Made by a program: the position numbers and the translations under genes. Below are positions 26,506-34,671 of a stretch of DNA of 64,000 nucleotides, in pieces. The DNA lies in assembly GCF_030388665.1 (NCBI RefSeq), contig NZ_CP128847.1, positions 1 to 64,000 on the forward strand, written 5' to 3'. Position 1 is the first letter of the stretch. Every line of letters begins with the position of its first letter. The notes below the pieces were generated by a model that saw only the letters and a list, made by a program, of their open reading frames with translations, was not told the origin of the DNA and did not search any database. Source of the stretch: Streptomyces flavofungini. GTDB lineage: Bacteria; Actinomycetota; Actinomycetes; Streptomycetales; Streptomycetaceae.

Positions 26506-27159
26506 ATGACCACGGATCCTGGTAGCTCCGCGTCGCGCACTCCTTCGGCGCCGCCTCCGCCGCCCCCACTTCCTTTACCGCCTCCAGCGCCACCTCACCA
26601 GCCCAGGTGGGCATGGTGGTTGATGGGGATCGTGATCCCTGTGGTGGGAATCATTGTGACCGTACTGGTCAGCAGGGGGTCATCCTCCTCGGACTCGGAG
26701 CCGTCCGGCGGAGGTGCCGCAAGCAAGCAGACAACGCCTTCTGCAGCGGACAGCCAGGAGGACGAGGGCGCGTCTCCAAAAGTCAGGTACGCCGGGATGA
26801 TCCGCATCACCTTCGGCAGCGGTGGCGAAGACGTCGACCTCGATTCCAAGCCGCCACTGGTCGGCCCCGAGAACGAGGGTTCAGACATCTTCATCGGCTC
26901 CAACACCGATGCACCGAACATTGGCACCAACGACAGCTCTCTGACCATGGCGCTGCTTCCCGGGTCCGGCCCCGCTCCCAGCGAGCGTGAGTGCAGTGAG
27001 AAGATCGAAAAGAACGGGATCTACAACACCCCGCTGACCCGGGGCTCCCGGTTGTGCATCCAAAGCAAAGACGGGCGCACGGCCTATCTGCGCACCGTGG
27101 CCGCTCCGACAGCGGGCCCTGTGCAGTTCGCCGTCACTGTATGGGAGCAGCCGCGCTAG
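26506..27159 (+). CDS. Single-pass membrane protein with extracellular domain
   Basis: This 217-aa protein has a Pro-rich cytoplasmic tail (about 12-32), one transmembrane helix (WWLMGIVIPVVGIIVTVLV, about 38-57), a Ser/Gly/Thr-rich linker, and a beta-rich extracellular domain with two Cys that could form a disulfide. Start ATG 26506 is chosen over GTG 26500 for spacing. The architecture resembles surface-exposed sensor or binding proteins of Streptomyces; no ligand is known. Confidence 0.65.
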   Translation: MTTDPGSSASRTPSAPPPPPPLPLPPPAPPHQPRWAWWLMGIVIPVVGIIVTVLVSRGSSSSDSEPSGGGAASKQTTPSAADSQEDEGASPKVRYAGMIRITFGSGGEDVDLDSKPPLVGPENEGSDIFIGSNTDAPNIGTNDSSLTMALLPGSGPAPSERECSEKIEKNGIYNTPLTRGSRLCIQSKDGRTAYLRTVAAPTAGPVQFAVTVWEQPR

Positions 27160-27243
27160 CTCCGGCGTGCTCCGCGGTGTCGTGTGCGGGGATTGCGCTG
27201 CTGAGGATGGCTGGAAGTGCCGGTTTGCTCGAGGGAGTTGCGT

Positions 27244-27849
27244 ATGGGTTCGTGGCGTTCGGCGGGAGCACTGGTGCTCGTGGTCGGGGTGGGGGCAGCG
27301 GCGTGTGGCAGCGAGGCGCAGCCCGCGAAGGAATCGGCTGCTGGCGCCTCTGCCCGTGTGACGAAGACTTTAGGGGAGCAGGAAGTGCGCGGAGTGCTGC
27401 CAGGCCCATCGGATGTTCCTGAGGGCTGGCGGCCGCGCAGAGCACCTGAGGTCCGCGGCCAGGGCGAGGGCGGCAGCGTCGGCTTCGCGCGAAGGGGTTA
27501 TCAGGCCCCGGACCTTGATGGTGTCGTTGGCTTCGGGCTCCACTCCTTCAGCAGTGCGAAGACGTCCCGAGTCGAGTTCGCCGGCATGCAAAAGCGCTCT
27601 GAAAGCTCGCTGGTGAAGCCTGTGAGGCTTGATGCCGTTGATGAGGTAATTGCCTCGAAGTACTGCCTCGGCCCGGGGTGCTTCACGTTTGTTCAGTTTC
27701 GTATCGGTGCCGTGAACGGGTGGGTGAATCTGAACGTGGATGACCACCCTGCAGCGGACCCGAAGGTGCTGAATCCGCTGGTTCGCATGTTCGCGGAGCG
27801 GGTGCGACAGGTGCAGCAGGGCGAAGAACCGACAGCGAGCGCGCGGTAG
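27244..27849 (+). CDS. Putative lipoprotein
   Basis: This 201-aa protein starts at ATG 27244 with GGGAG six bases upstream. The N-terminus (GALVLVVGVGAAACGSE) is a signal peptide with a possible lipidation Cys at residue 23; the residue three before Cys is Ala rather than Leu, so the lipobox is weak. The mature protein is a beta-rich extracellular domain similar in style to Streptomyces sensor-domain lipoproteins. It lies 84 bases after the membrane protein gene and may be co-transcribed with it. Confidence 0.6.
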   Translation: MGSWRSAGALVLVVGVGAAACGSEAQPAKESAAGASARVTKTLGEQEVRGVLPGPSDVPEGWRPRRAPEVRGQGEGGSVGFARRGYQAPDLDGVVGFGLHSFSSAKTSRVEFAGMQKRSESSLVKPVRLDAVDEVIASKYCLGPGCFTFVQFRIGAVNGWVNLNVDDHPAADPKVLNPLVRMFAERVRQVQQGEEPTASAR

Positions 27850-28008
27850 GCGCGTCCGACGTGCGGCCGCCGTCCGCACGCCTCGCCGAGCTTTCGGCGG
27901 TGCCGGGGCGAAGGCCTGTCCCGATGCCCGCGTTACCGGACAGCGTCGGCACGAATGATCCCGCTCGGGTGAGGTGCCGGTCGCCGTGGGGGCGGGTAGC
28001 TCTCGGGG

Positions 28009-28746
28009 ATGGCGAAGAAGAGGGCCGGTTCCACCGGACTGACACGTCTTACGAGGCAGAAGGTGATCGAGGGCTTACCCGGGCCCGATGGCACACGGAT
28101 TCGGTATGCAGTACCGGAGGAGGCCGGCGCGGTCGCCGTGCTGCTCAAGGATGCCGCCGACGACCTCGAGACCGGACACCTCGAGGCGCTCGCTGACGGA
28201 CAGTGCGGGACATGGCTGCTCGACGGGATCGCGGGCACCGACCTGATGTCGCCGCTCGTGCGGGCGGCCGCCTCCGGTAACCTCCAGCCGGCGGCGGCCT
28301 CGATGTCGCTGCCGTTGGTCGCCCAAGACCGGGACGGCCAGGTGGTCGGAGCGCTGTTGGCTGTCCCGTCCGGATCGGTCATCTCCCAGGTCTCCCGGCT
28401 GCCAGGCCACGAGCAGTACGCGCTGCTGTCGATGCTGAAGTACGCGAAGATCAAGGCGGTTGCGGTGCGGCAGGATGCCCGCGGGCGCGGGATCGGGGTC
28501 GCGCTCTTGAAACGGTGCGTGGAGGTGTACTGGCAGTTGGACTATGTGCTGTTGTTCGGCGGGTTCGAGACCGGGCGCGACCTCGGGACGTACTACACAC
28601 GGCAGGGCTTCACCGTGCTGCGGCCAGGGCAGGCGATCGATGTCGGCACCCTGCTGGTCGGCGTGCCCATCCAGCTCGGTTCGGGGCCGGGCGAGACCTT
28701 CTTCTACCGGTGGCGCGGTCGCCTAAGACGTTGTCCTATGTGGTGA
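28009..28746 (+). CDS. GNAT acetyltransferase with 3' end replaced by an IS
   Basis: This 245-aa protein has the GNAT acetyl-CoA site: AVRQDARGRGIGVALLKRC (about 151-169), preceded by the beta-4 strand and followed by the long GFxTGRDLGTYYTRQGF segment typical of motif B. The last six or so residues (RRCPMW) are encoded by the left end of the IS5-family element at 28727, so the native C-terminus has been lost or altered. The substrate is unknown. Whether the truncated protein is active is uncertain because the acetyl-CoA fold is complete. Confidence 0.8.
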   Translation: MAKKRAGSTGLTRLTRQKVIEGLPGPDGTRIRYAVPEEAGAVAVLLKDAADDLETGHLEALADGQCGTWLLDGIAGTDLMSPLVRAAASGNLQPAAASMSLPLVAQDRDGQVVGALLAVPSGSVISQVSRLPGHEQYALLSMLKYAKIKAVAVRQDARGRGIGVALLKRCVEVYWQLDYVLLFGGFETGRDLGTYYTRQGFTVLRPGQAIDVGTLLVGVPIQLGSGPGETFFYRWRGRLRRCPMW

Positions 28747-29592
28747 GGCGGAGTAGTACTTCAACATGGGGCAGCAAACGTGGAGTTGGATCGTTCCGGA
28801 TGGGCTGTGGGAGATCGCGAAGCCGTTGATCCCGCCGTCGAGAGTGCGGCCGCAGGGCGGCGGGACGCCGGATACGCCTGATGAGACGCTGTTCGCGGCC
28901 ATCATCTACGTGCTGGTCAGCGGATGCGCCTGGCGGTATCTGCCGCCCTGCTTTGGGATCTCCAAGTCGACTGCTCATCGGCGGTTCCTGATCTGGTCCA
29001 GAGCCGGCGTCTGGGGCCGACTGCACGAGACTGTGCTCCACCGACTCGATGACGCCGGCCTTATCAACGTCACCCGCGTCGTGCTCGACACCGCCCACGT
29101 CCGGGCTAAAGAGGGGGCGAACACACAGGTCCGAGCCCCGTGGACCGGCGCAAGCCGGGTACCAAGCTGCACGTCCTGTCGGACGCGAACGGACTGCCCC
29201 TGGTCGTCGGGATCTCTGCGGCGAACGTCCACGACAGCGAAGGGCTGAAGCCGATGATGGCGGGACTCCAAACGCAACACGACCCGCATCGCGGCCGCTG
29301 CTTCAAGCCCCAACGCCTCCATGCGGACAAGGCTTACGACGTCCCCCACCTGCGGCGATGGCTCTGGGGAAAACACATCGGTGTCCGTGTCGCCCGCAAG
29401 GGCATCGAATCCAGCGAACGATTAGGGCGTCGCAGGTGGGTGATCGAGCGGACCCTGTCCTGGCTGACCGGCTATCACCGGCTCAGCCCCCGCTACGAAC
29501 GCTACCCCTCCAACTACCTGGCCTTCCTCGGCCTGGCAGCCGCCCTGTGCTGCTACAAGCGACTACTCCGCCTCACCACATAGGACAACGTC
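28727..29592 (+). mobile_element. Intact IS5-family (IS427-like) insertion sequence
   Basis: The element is 866 bp with 31-bp perfect terminal inverted repeats (28727-28757 and 29562-29592, starting GACGTTGTCCTATGTGG). It is flanked by TAA on both sides (28724-28726 and 29593-29595), which fits the 3-bp TNA target duplication of the IS427 group. It carries a two-frame transposase. Insertion replaced the end of the GNAT gene. Its fragment relative is at 34562-34667. Confidence 0.92.
28766..29583 (+). CDS. IS5-family transposase, expressed through a -1 frameshift
   Basis: The first frame (from 28766) carries the N-terminal part with the first catalytic Asp (VVLDTAHVRA). The second frame (open to 29583) carries the second Asp (SDANGLPLVVG) and the Glu (WVIERTLSWL), completing the DDE triad. 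At 29105-29112 the sequence GCTAAAGAG lets the ribosome re-read one A: RAK then continues as RGGEHTGPSPVDRRKPG, which is the family consensus. This is the programmed frameshift expected for IS427-type elements, giving a product of about 272 aa. Starts ATG 28766. Confidence 0.88.
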
Positions 29593-29596
29593 TAAG

Positions 29597-30834
29597 TGCT
29601 GTGACCGCGAAGGTTCACCGGGCTACTCGTTGTGCGGCTTGGAAATGAGTTCTCCAAGCAGCGTGGGGAGGCGGGATGGCGAAACCGGTCTGGGTTCGCG
29701 GTCTGACCGAGCAGGAGGGACAGAAACTCCAGCGCATCGTCCGGCGGGGTAGCACGAGTGCGGTGCGGTTTCGGCGGGCGATGATGCTCCTGGCCTCGGC
29801 CGGCGAAAGCACGGTCCCCGTCATAGCCCGCCTGGTCCAGGCGGACGAGGACACCGTCCGCGATGTGATCCACAAGTTCAACGAGATCGGGCTCGCATGC
29901 CTGAACCCTCGCTGGGCGGGAGGCCGTCCCCACCTTCTCGATCGTGACGACGAGGACTTCGTCGTCCAGACGGCCACCACCCGCCCGACCGTCCTGGGTA
30001 AGCCCTTCACCCGCTGGTCGATCCGTAAGCTCGCCGATCACCTGAGACGAACCCATGCCCACCCCGTCCTCATCGGACGGGAGGCCCTGCGGTGTTTACT
30101 CGCCCGCCGCAGGATCTCCTTCCAGCGTACGAACACCTGGAAGGAGTCCCCGGACCCCGACTTCGACGCCAAGCTGGCCCGGATCAAGTACGCGATCAAC
30201 GAGCGGCCGGACCGCACTTTCGCGTTCGACGAGTTCGGGCCCTTGGGAATCCGCCCCACCGCCGGCTCCTGCTGGGCCAAGCAGACCCGGCCCGAGCGTC
30301 TGCCGGCCACCTACCGGCGCACCCACGGCATCACCTACTTCCACGGCTGCTACTCCGTCGGTGACGATCAGATGTGGGGCATCAACCGGCGCCGCAAAGG
30401 CATCGACCACACCTGGGCCGCGCTGAGAACGATCCGCACGGCCCGCCCGGACGGAGCCCCGATCTACGTGATCCTGGACAACCTCTCCGCCCACTTGAAC
30501 TGGCGAATCCGCAGGTGGGCGGCCCGCGAGAAGGTCGAGCTGTGCTTCACTCCGACCTACGCGTCCTGGGCCAACCCCATTGAGGCCCACTTCGGACCAC
30601 TACGGCAGTTCACCCTGGCCAACTCGAACCATCCCCACCACACCATCCAGACCAGGGCCCTGCATGCCTACTACCTGCGCTGGCGCAACCAGAACGCCCG
30701 CCACCCCGACGTCCTGGCCGCCCAACGACGCGAACGTGCCCGAATCCGCAGTGAAAGAAGCATCCGCTGGGGCGGCAGACCTCTACCCACCGCGGTCTGA
30801 CCACTCAACCCGGTGAACCTTCCTGGTCACATCA
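29597..30834 (+). mobile_element. IS630-family insertion sequence
   Basis: Imperfect 26-bp terminal repeats (29597-29622 and 30809-30834, 23 of 26 matching) bound a single transposase gene. The core is TGTGACC..GAAGGTTCACCGGG. The IS5-family element lies only four bases to the left. A TA target duplication is not evident, so one flank may have been rearranged. A 24-bp exact copy of the left end recurs in inverse at 32209-32232. Confidence 0.8.
29676..30800 (+). CDS. IS630-family transposase
   Basis: This 374-aa protein has an N-terminal helix-turn-helix region (VIARLVQADEDTVRDVIHKF), then the DDE domain: FAFDEFGPLG (about 181-190), YVILDNLSAH (about 265-274) and PIEAHFGPLR with the Glu. The frame is full-length and undamaged, so the protein is probably active. 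The ATG follows GGGAGGCGGG. Confidence 0.92.
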   Translation: MAKPVWVRGLTEQEGQKLQRIVRRGSTSAVRFRRAMMLLASAGESTVPVIARLVQADEDTVRDVIHKFNEIGLACLNPRWAGGRPHLLDRDDEDFVVQTATTRPTVLGKPFTRWSIRKLADHLRRTHAHPVLIGREALRCLLARRRISFQRTNTWKESPDPDFDAKLARIKYAINERPDRTFAFDEFGPLGIRPTAGSCWAKQTRPERLPATYRRTHGITYFHGCYSVGDDQMWGINRRRKGIDHTWAALRTIRTARPDGAPIYVILDNLSAHLNWRIRRWAAREKVELCFTPTYASWANPIEAHFGPLRQFTLANSNHPHHTIQTRALHAYYLRWRNQNARHPDVLAAQRRERARIRSERSIRWGGRPLPTAV

Positions 30835-30954
30835 CAAGCCGCAGCCGGAACGTGACGGAGCCCGGGAGCATGTCCAGCTCCCGGGCTCCAGCTTGCCACC
30901 CATTTGCGCACACCGGCGGCGTTTAAGAACCGCGGGTCATGTTGAGATCGACGT

Positions 30955-31160
30955 GTTCTGCCTTTGAACTACAGCGCCACGAGAGAGGCGCCGGAGGGAC
31001 TTGAACCCCCATCCGTCGATGTTCGCCCACGCTCGGTTGATCCGGTGTTCGGCGGCGAATACTGAGACTGGAGCGAGAATCTGAGTTTCATGGGGCCGCC
31101 TCTGCCAGGCTTGGGCCACCCCCGCACGTGGTGCGGGGAGAGGGATTCGAACCCCCAACT
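30955..31160 (-). other. Cluster of tRNA-like fragments
   Basis: Four pieces on the minus strand look like tRNA halves. Two are 3' ends with a T arm and acceptor strand: 30987-31011 (GGTTCAAGTCC) and 31129-31160 (GGTTCGAATCC followed by an encoded CCA). Two are 5' halves with a normal D arm: 30955-30978 (GGCGCTGTAGTTCAAAGGCA) and 31092-31125 (GGTGGCCCAAGCCTGGCAGA). No fold joining a 5' half with a 3' half gave a proper cloverleaf by eye; the acceptor strands do not match. They may be decayed or rearranged tRNAs of a phage-type array, or tRNAs interrupted by introns. Confidence 0.45.
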
Positions 31161-31244
31161 GACGCCCCTTCATCAGCTTCAACATCAGTTTCAGCTTGCG
31201 CTCATCGCGCACCCTCCGCTCGCGACGGAGGGCGTATGTGGGGG

Positions 31245-31976
31245 CTACCGGAAGAGGTAGCCGAATACCGCGTCGCCGACCCGCTGGTCGGTGACCTCGG
31301 TGTTGTTCGCCTCCTCGCGGGCGAACTTGACGGACTGCTGGAGCTTCTCGACACGGTCGAGGAGCTCGTTGACCCGCCGGGCGGGCAGCGCGCCGGAGAA
31401 CTTCACCGTAGTCCAGTAACCGACCGGGACATCCTCGTAGTACACCTCGACCTGCGCCGGGTGCTTCTCCGTGGCCTCGGCCTTCACGTGGTTGCGCGGA
31501 ACCTTCTTCGTGCGGATGGTCCGCACCGGGTCCGTCTTCCACGAGTCCGTCGAGGGGTCCAGGTTCCACGACTCGGAGGCGTCGAGCACCGGCAGCTTGC
31601 GCACGAAGGTGTGCAGGTCGGTGAGTTGCTTCTCCAGGAACAACAGGTACGGGACGGGCACCTGGGGCAACAGCACCGTACCGTCAACCACCACGTCCGC
31701 GACCGCGGACCGGTTCGCCCAGTCCTTCGTCGCGGTCACGTCGAAGAGCCGCGTCAGCGTCCCGGCGGTCGCCCGCAGAGCGTCCTCGGCCTTGATCTGC
31801 ACTCGCGTGGACTCTGGCGGCAGCTGCTCGCCCTCTTCGTCCTTGGGCTGGTAAGTCCGGGAGATGCCGGCCAGCAGGGCGGGCTTCTGCACATCCTGGT
31901 GAGCCTGGGTGAGCTCCTGGAGAGCCTTGGACTTGACGCCCTTTTCGACTGCGATGATCTGATTCAGCTTCGGCAC
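31245..31976 (-). CDS. Conserved actinobacterial/phage hypothetical protein (DUF7873-like)
   Basis: This 243-aa protein starts at GTG 31976 with the characteristic beginning MPKLNQIIAVEKGVKSK. The body is hydrophilic with a conserved VVVDGTVLLPQVPVPYLLFLEKQLTDL region. Homologues recalled from Streptomyces islands and phages have no known function. It is bounded by the tRNA-like fragments on its 3' side and a solo IS630 end on its 5' side, consistent with horizontally acquired DNA. Confidence 0.7.
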   Translation of the reverse strand: MPKLNQIIAVEKGVKSKALQELTQAHQDVQKPALLAGISRTYQPKDEEGEQLPPESTRVQIKAEDALRATAGTLTRLFDVTATKDWANRSAVADVVVDGTVLLPQVPVPYLLFLEKQLTDLHTFVRKLPVLDASESWNLDPSTDSWKTDPVRTIRTKKVPRNHVKAEATEKHPAQVEVYYEDVPVGYWTTVKFSGALPARRVNELLDRVEKLQQSVKFAREEANNTEVTDQRVGDAVFGYLFR

Positions 31977-32208
31977 ACGGCGAACTTACCAACTCCGCAC
32001 CGTACGCACATCCGATTAAACGCCTGGCTGCGAGGGCGGGGCGGCGAGTGCGAGCCCGGACCGGGGCGCGAAGGTCACCAACCGTAAGGCGGCCGCCCGG
32101 CCGGCGACCCGTGCGGTGCATCGCAAGGCGGAGGGTCACGGCTCCTACCGGGGACGTACCTCGGTGGTCCGACGACGCGTCGAGGTGCAGTGTCGGCCGT
32201 CGCGACGT

Positions 32209-32232
32209 GGTGAACCTTCGCGGTCACAGCAC
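32209..32232 (-). repeat. Solo IS630 terminal repeat
   Basis: The complement of these 24 bases is identical to 29596-29619, the left end of the IS630 element, in inverted orientation. No transposase is attached. It is either the relic of a second copy or the outer end of a composite unit spanning 29597-32232. Confidence 0.7.
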
Positions 32233-32395
32233 TAGCGCACCTGCCCGGAACATGCCATACCGGGCTTGGTTCCGGCCACAGCTCTCGGTATGTGCAGAAG
32301 CGAAAACCGGGCGCGCATAGCGTCGTGGGCCTGCCGTTGCCGCTGAAGCGCACCGGGCGCTTCGGGGAGGAGCGTGGCAGGAGAGGGGTTCGCTG

Positions 32396-33427
32396 GTGTT
32401 ACACAGATGGGCACTAGGTGCGGCGTCGGGCGTCGCGGCGCTCGCGCTTACCGGGGGGCTGATGACGGCAGCTCATGCGGCACCCGTCTCTGATCAGTCG
32501 TCGCTGCAGGTGAGCGTGGGCGCGGTCCGGCAGCAGGCGGCTTCGACGGAGCGGGCGGCTGCTGCGGTGCCGTGCGAGCGGGGCAAGGCCATCTACAACC
32601 GTTTCGAGAGCTGCACCGTGGTGTCCGCGAAGGTGAATGTGCTGAAGAACGGCCGTCCGGTCGGCAGCGCAACATTCGACATCACGCACAAGATGACGCT
32701 GAAGCGCAAGTCGCTGAAGTGGTCGGAGTCGGTCAAGGTCGGCACGGCGCGGCTGGTCGGCAATGCCCGCGGGGTGAAGGTCGGGCTGTCGGTGAAGTGT
32801 GGCGGCAAGTGCAAGGCCACCAACCGCTTCCCGCGCGGCCGCAGTCTCGGCGCGAGCATCTCCGGCAAGGTCGCCTACCAGGACAAGGTCGCCAAGCTGA
32901 AGAAGGACAGCACGTCCTCGAAGTACACCTACACCTTCACCAAAGCCGGATACACCCCCGGCGGCTTCAACTACCGCACGGTGCCCTACCGCTGTGATGA
33001 CACCTTCTGGAGCGGCTCCGCCCTGCTGATGAAGGCAGGCTGCGTGTTCCACACGTACATCCCGGTGATGACGACGATGAGCACCTTGCCGGACATCGCC
33101 CGCAACATTCGCACCGTCCAGGCCGGCGGCGGCCACTACGGGCGGATCGGCTCGGGCAAACCGCTGCACCGTGAGGCCGACAAGGTGATCGCCAAGAAGA
33201 ACCGCGACAAGGTGTGCCCGCCTGGGCAGACGCCGCCCAGGCCGGGGCTGTCGTGCGACGAGTATCCCTTCGCCAGCACCCGTGAAGGCGGGCACAACGT
33301 CTCCGCGGACAGCCGTGGCACCGCCTGGGTACCTGAGGATCAGCAGGACGCACAAGGCGGCCGGATCCAAGGCTTCCACAAGCAGGCGCGGGTCCTGAAC
33401 CGTGATGCCTACTGGGTGAAGGTCTGA
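32396..33427 (+). CDS. Secreted NucA/NucB-type deoxyribonuclease
   Basis: This 343-aa protein starts at GTG 32396 and has a Sec signal peptide (GVAALALTGGLMTAAHAAP, cleavage near residue 29). The middle 200 residues form a beta-rich domain with paired Cys (CGGKC, CDDTFW). The C-terminal about 80 residues match the NucA/NucB fold: SCDEYPFASTREGG, the Trp in TAWVPEDQQDAQGG, and a final FHKQARVLNRDAYWV. These enzymes cleave DNA outside the cell. The large N-terminal domain is unlike the Bacillus enzyme and may direct binding. A hairpin follows the gene. Confidence 0.8.
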   Translation: MLHRWALGAASGVAALALTGGLMTAAHAAPVSDQSSLQVSVGAVRQQAASTERAAAAVPCERGKAIYNRFESCTVVSAKVNVLKNGRPVGSATFDITHKMTLKRKSLKWSESVKVGTARLVGNARGVKVGLSVKCGGKCKATNRFPRGRSLGASISGKVAYQDKVAKLKKDSTSSKYTYTFTKAGYTPGGFNYRTVPYRCDDTFWSGSALLMKAGCVFHTYIPVMTTMSTLPDIARNIRTVQAGGGHYGRIGSGKPLHREADKVIAKKNRDKVCPPGQTPPRPGLSCDEYPFASTREGGHNVSADSRGTAWVPEDQQDAQGGRIQGFHKQARVLNRDAYWVKV

Positions 33428-33440
33428 CCACCTGAAACCA

Positions 33441-33489
33441 GCATCCTAGGATGCGGGTGCCGTGCCAGGCGTATGGGGCACGGCACCCG
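33441..33489 (+). terminator. Palindrome and hairpin after the nuclease gene
   Basis: A perfect 14-bp palindrome GCATCCTAGGATGC (33441-33454) is followed by a 13-bp perfect stem (33454-33466 with 33477-33489; 10-nt loop). It lies 13 bases after the nuclease stop and would separate it from the following gene. Confidence 0.6.
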
Positions 33490-33531
33490 TCCTACCCCGC
33501 AACCAACGGCGCAGAGAGGGTCGAGACGGTC

Positions 33532-34149
33532 ATGCAGGTTCCTGTTTCGCACCACCAGTACGTCCTGCTCGACACCGACGCGGAAGCCCCCTTCGAAGAC
33601 ATCGACGACAGGCGCGCCGGCAGTGGTCTGGTCAGCGTGAACGCCCAGGGCACCTACGCGAGCGTGAAGACCGGCACCCCGCACGGCGACCTCGACGTCA
33701 CCTTCGACATCCAACCCGCCGAAGCACAGGCTGACTTCGAAGGGTGGGACGAGGTCGTCGAAGTCAGCCTGCACTTCAGCGGCGATGGCCCGCTGGCGGG
33801 CGACCCCGTCAGCGACGACTACGTCAACGTCCCCCTCCTCGGCGAGGAAGACGACTTTCAGTGGTGGCGCTTTCGCATCCACGCCCGCGGCCGCGACACT
33901 GCCCATGACCCGTCAACCCCGCCAGAGCAGCACCTCATCCAGATCTGGCCCGCCCCCCGGGCACCGGAGATCCGGCACAAGCTCACCGACCAGACCGGCC
34001 ACCGTCGCCGTGACCCCGACCCGGACTACTACGCCCGGGCCAAAGCCGCTGAGGCCGCCGCGGGCAACCTGCCCGAAGGCGCGGCCTACACCAGTCAGCG
34101 GGTGACCCCGCTGGTGGCCAGTCTCGAAGAGGAAGATCAGCGACCTTAA
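33532..34149 (+). CDS. Acidic hypothetical protein, possible nuclease immunity factor
   Basis: This 205-aa protein lacks a signal peptide and is strongly acidic (EDIDDRRAG, GEEDDFQWWRF, final EEEDQRP). It is beta-rich in its first 120 residues, ending in an Arg/Glu-rich helix. It follows a secreted nuclease gene by about 100 bases in the same direction. Acidic proteins encoded next to secreted nucleases are often inhibitors protecting the producer; that role is inference here, and the hairpin between them argues for separate transcription. Confidence 0.5.
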   Translation: MQVPVSHHQYVLLDTDAEAPFEDIDDRRAGSGLVSVNAQGTYASVKTGTPHGDLDVTFDIQPAEAQADFEGWDEVVEVSLHFSGDGPLAGDPVSDDYVNVPLLGEEDDFQWWRFRIHARGRDTAHDPSTPPEQHLIQIWPAPRAPEIRHKLTDQTGHRRRDPDPDYYARAKAAEAAAGNLPEGAAYTSQRVTPLVASLEEEDQRP

Positions 34150-34431
34150 GCGCAGAGAATCCGCAAGGCGCAACGGCCGGGCCTGGCACACGCCTTGGTG
34201 TGGTGGTCGGCGGGGTCTTCCTCCGTGGGCCGCACCGCGGCCTTCTTCCCGTGCGAGCGCGTCGCATGGCAGGGCCGGGGCGGCGGGCAGGGGGCCGAAG
34301 CGACACGGGCCCTGAGCCGGTCGCGGACACACGCGGCGAGGCCCGCGTCACGGCGGGTCGCCCGACCGCCGAGCGTTCTTGGCAGACTGCCAGGGCGGAG
34401 GCTGTCCGGGCGTGGGTGAGAGGCGGCATGA

Positions 34432-34671
34432 GTGAAGAGAAGGAGACGATGGTGGGCGTCGGCCATCGCGGTGTGGGCGGCCCTCGTGGTCGTGGGCGGG
34501 CTCCTCACGCTGTATCTGCAGGGCGGTGAGGGCACGGCGGCTGACCCGGGCAGCCCGCCCTCCGCCGCTACGAACGCAACCCCCGCAACTACCTGGCGTT
34601 TCTCGGCCTGGCGGCCGCCCTGTGCTGCTACAAGCGACTACTCCGCCTCGCCACATAGGACAACGTCTTAG
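34432..34671 (+). pseudogene. Small membrane protein truncated by an IS remnant
   Basis: GTG 34432 follows GAGAGG and encodes a basic N-terminus (KRRRRWW), one transmembrane helix (ASAIAVWAALVVVGGLLTLYL) and a short acidic segment. After about residue 44 the sequence passes into the 3' end of an IS5-family transposase in a different frame, so the native C-terminus is gone. The parent gene probably encoded a small membrane-anchored protein. Confidence 0.5.
34562..34667 (+). mobile_element. 3' fragment of an IS5-family element
   Basis: These 106 bases closely match the right end of the intact IS at 29487-29592, including the last transposase codons (YERNPRNYLAFLGLAAALCC) and the outer terminal repeat ending GGACAACGTC. 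The copy carries several substitutions, so it is an older or sister element. The rest of the IS is missing. TTA follows, which is also the stop codon (TAA) of the convergent gene. Confidence 0.85.

Noticed and set aside
30955-31160. Calling four complete tRNA genes
   Set aside because: Only halves are convincing; acceptor and anticodon stems do not pair across the fragments.
34146-34535. 129-codon minus-strand frame
   Set aside because: No ribosome site, low-complexity residues, and it overlaps the start of the small membrane protein gene.
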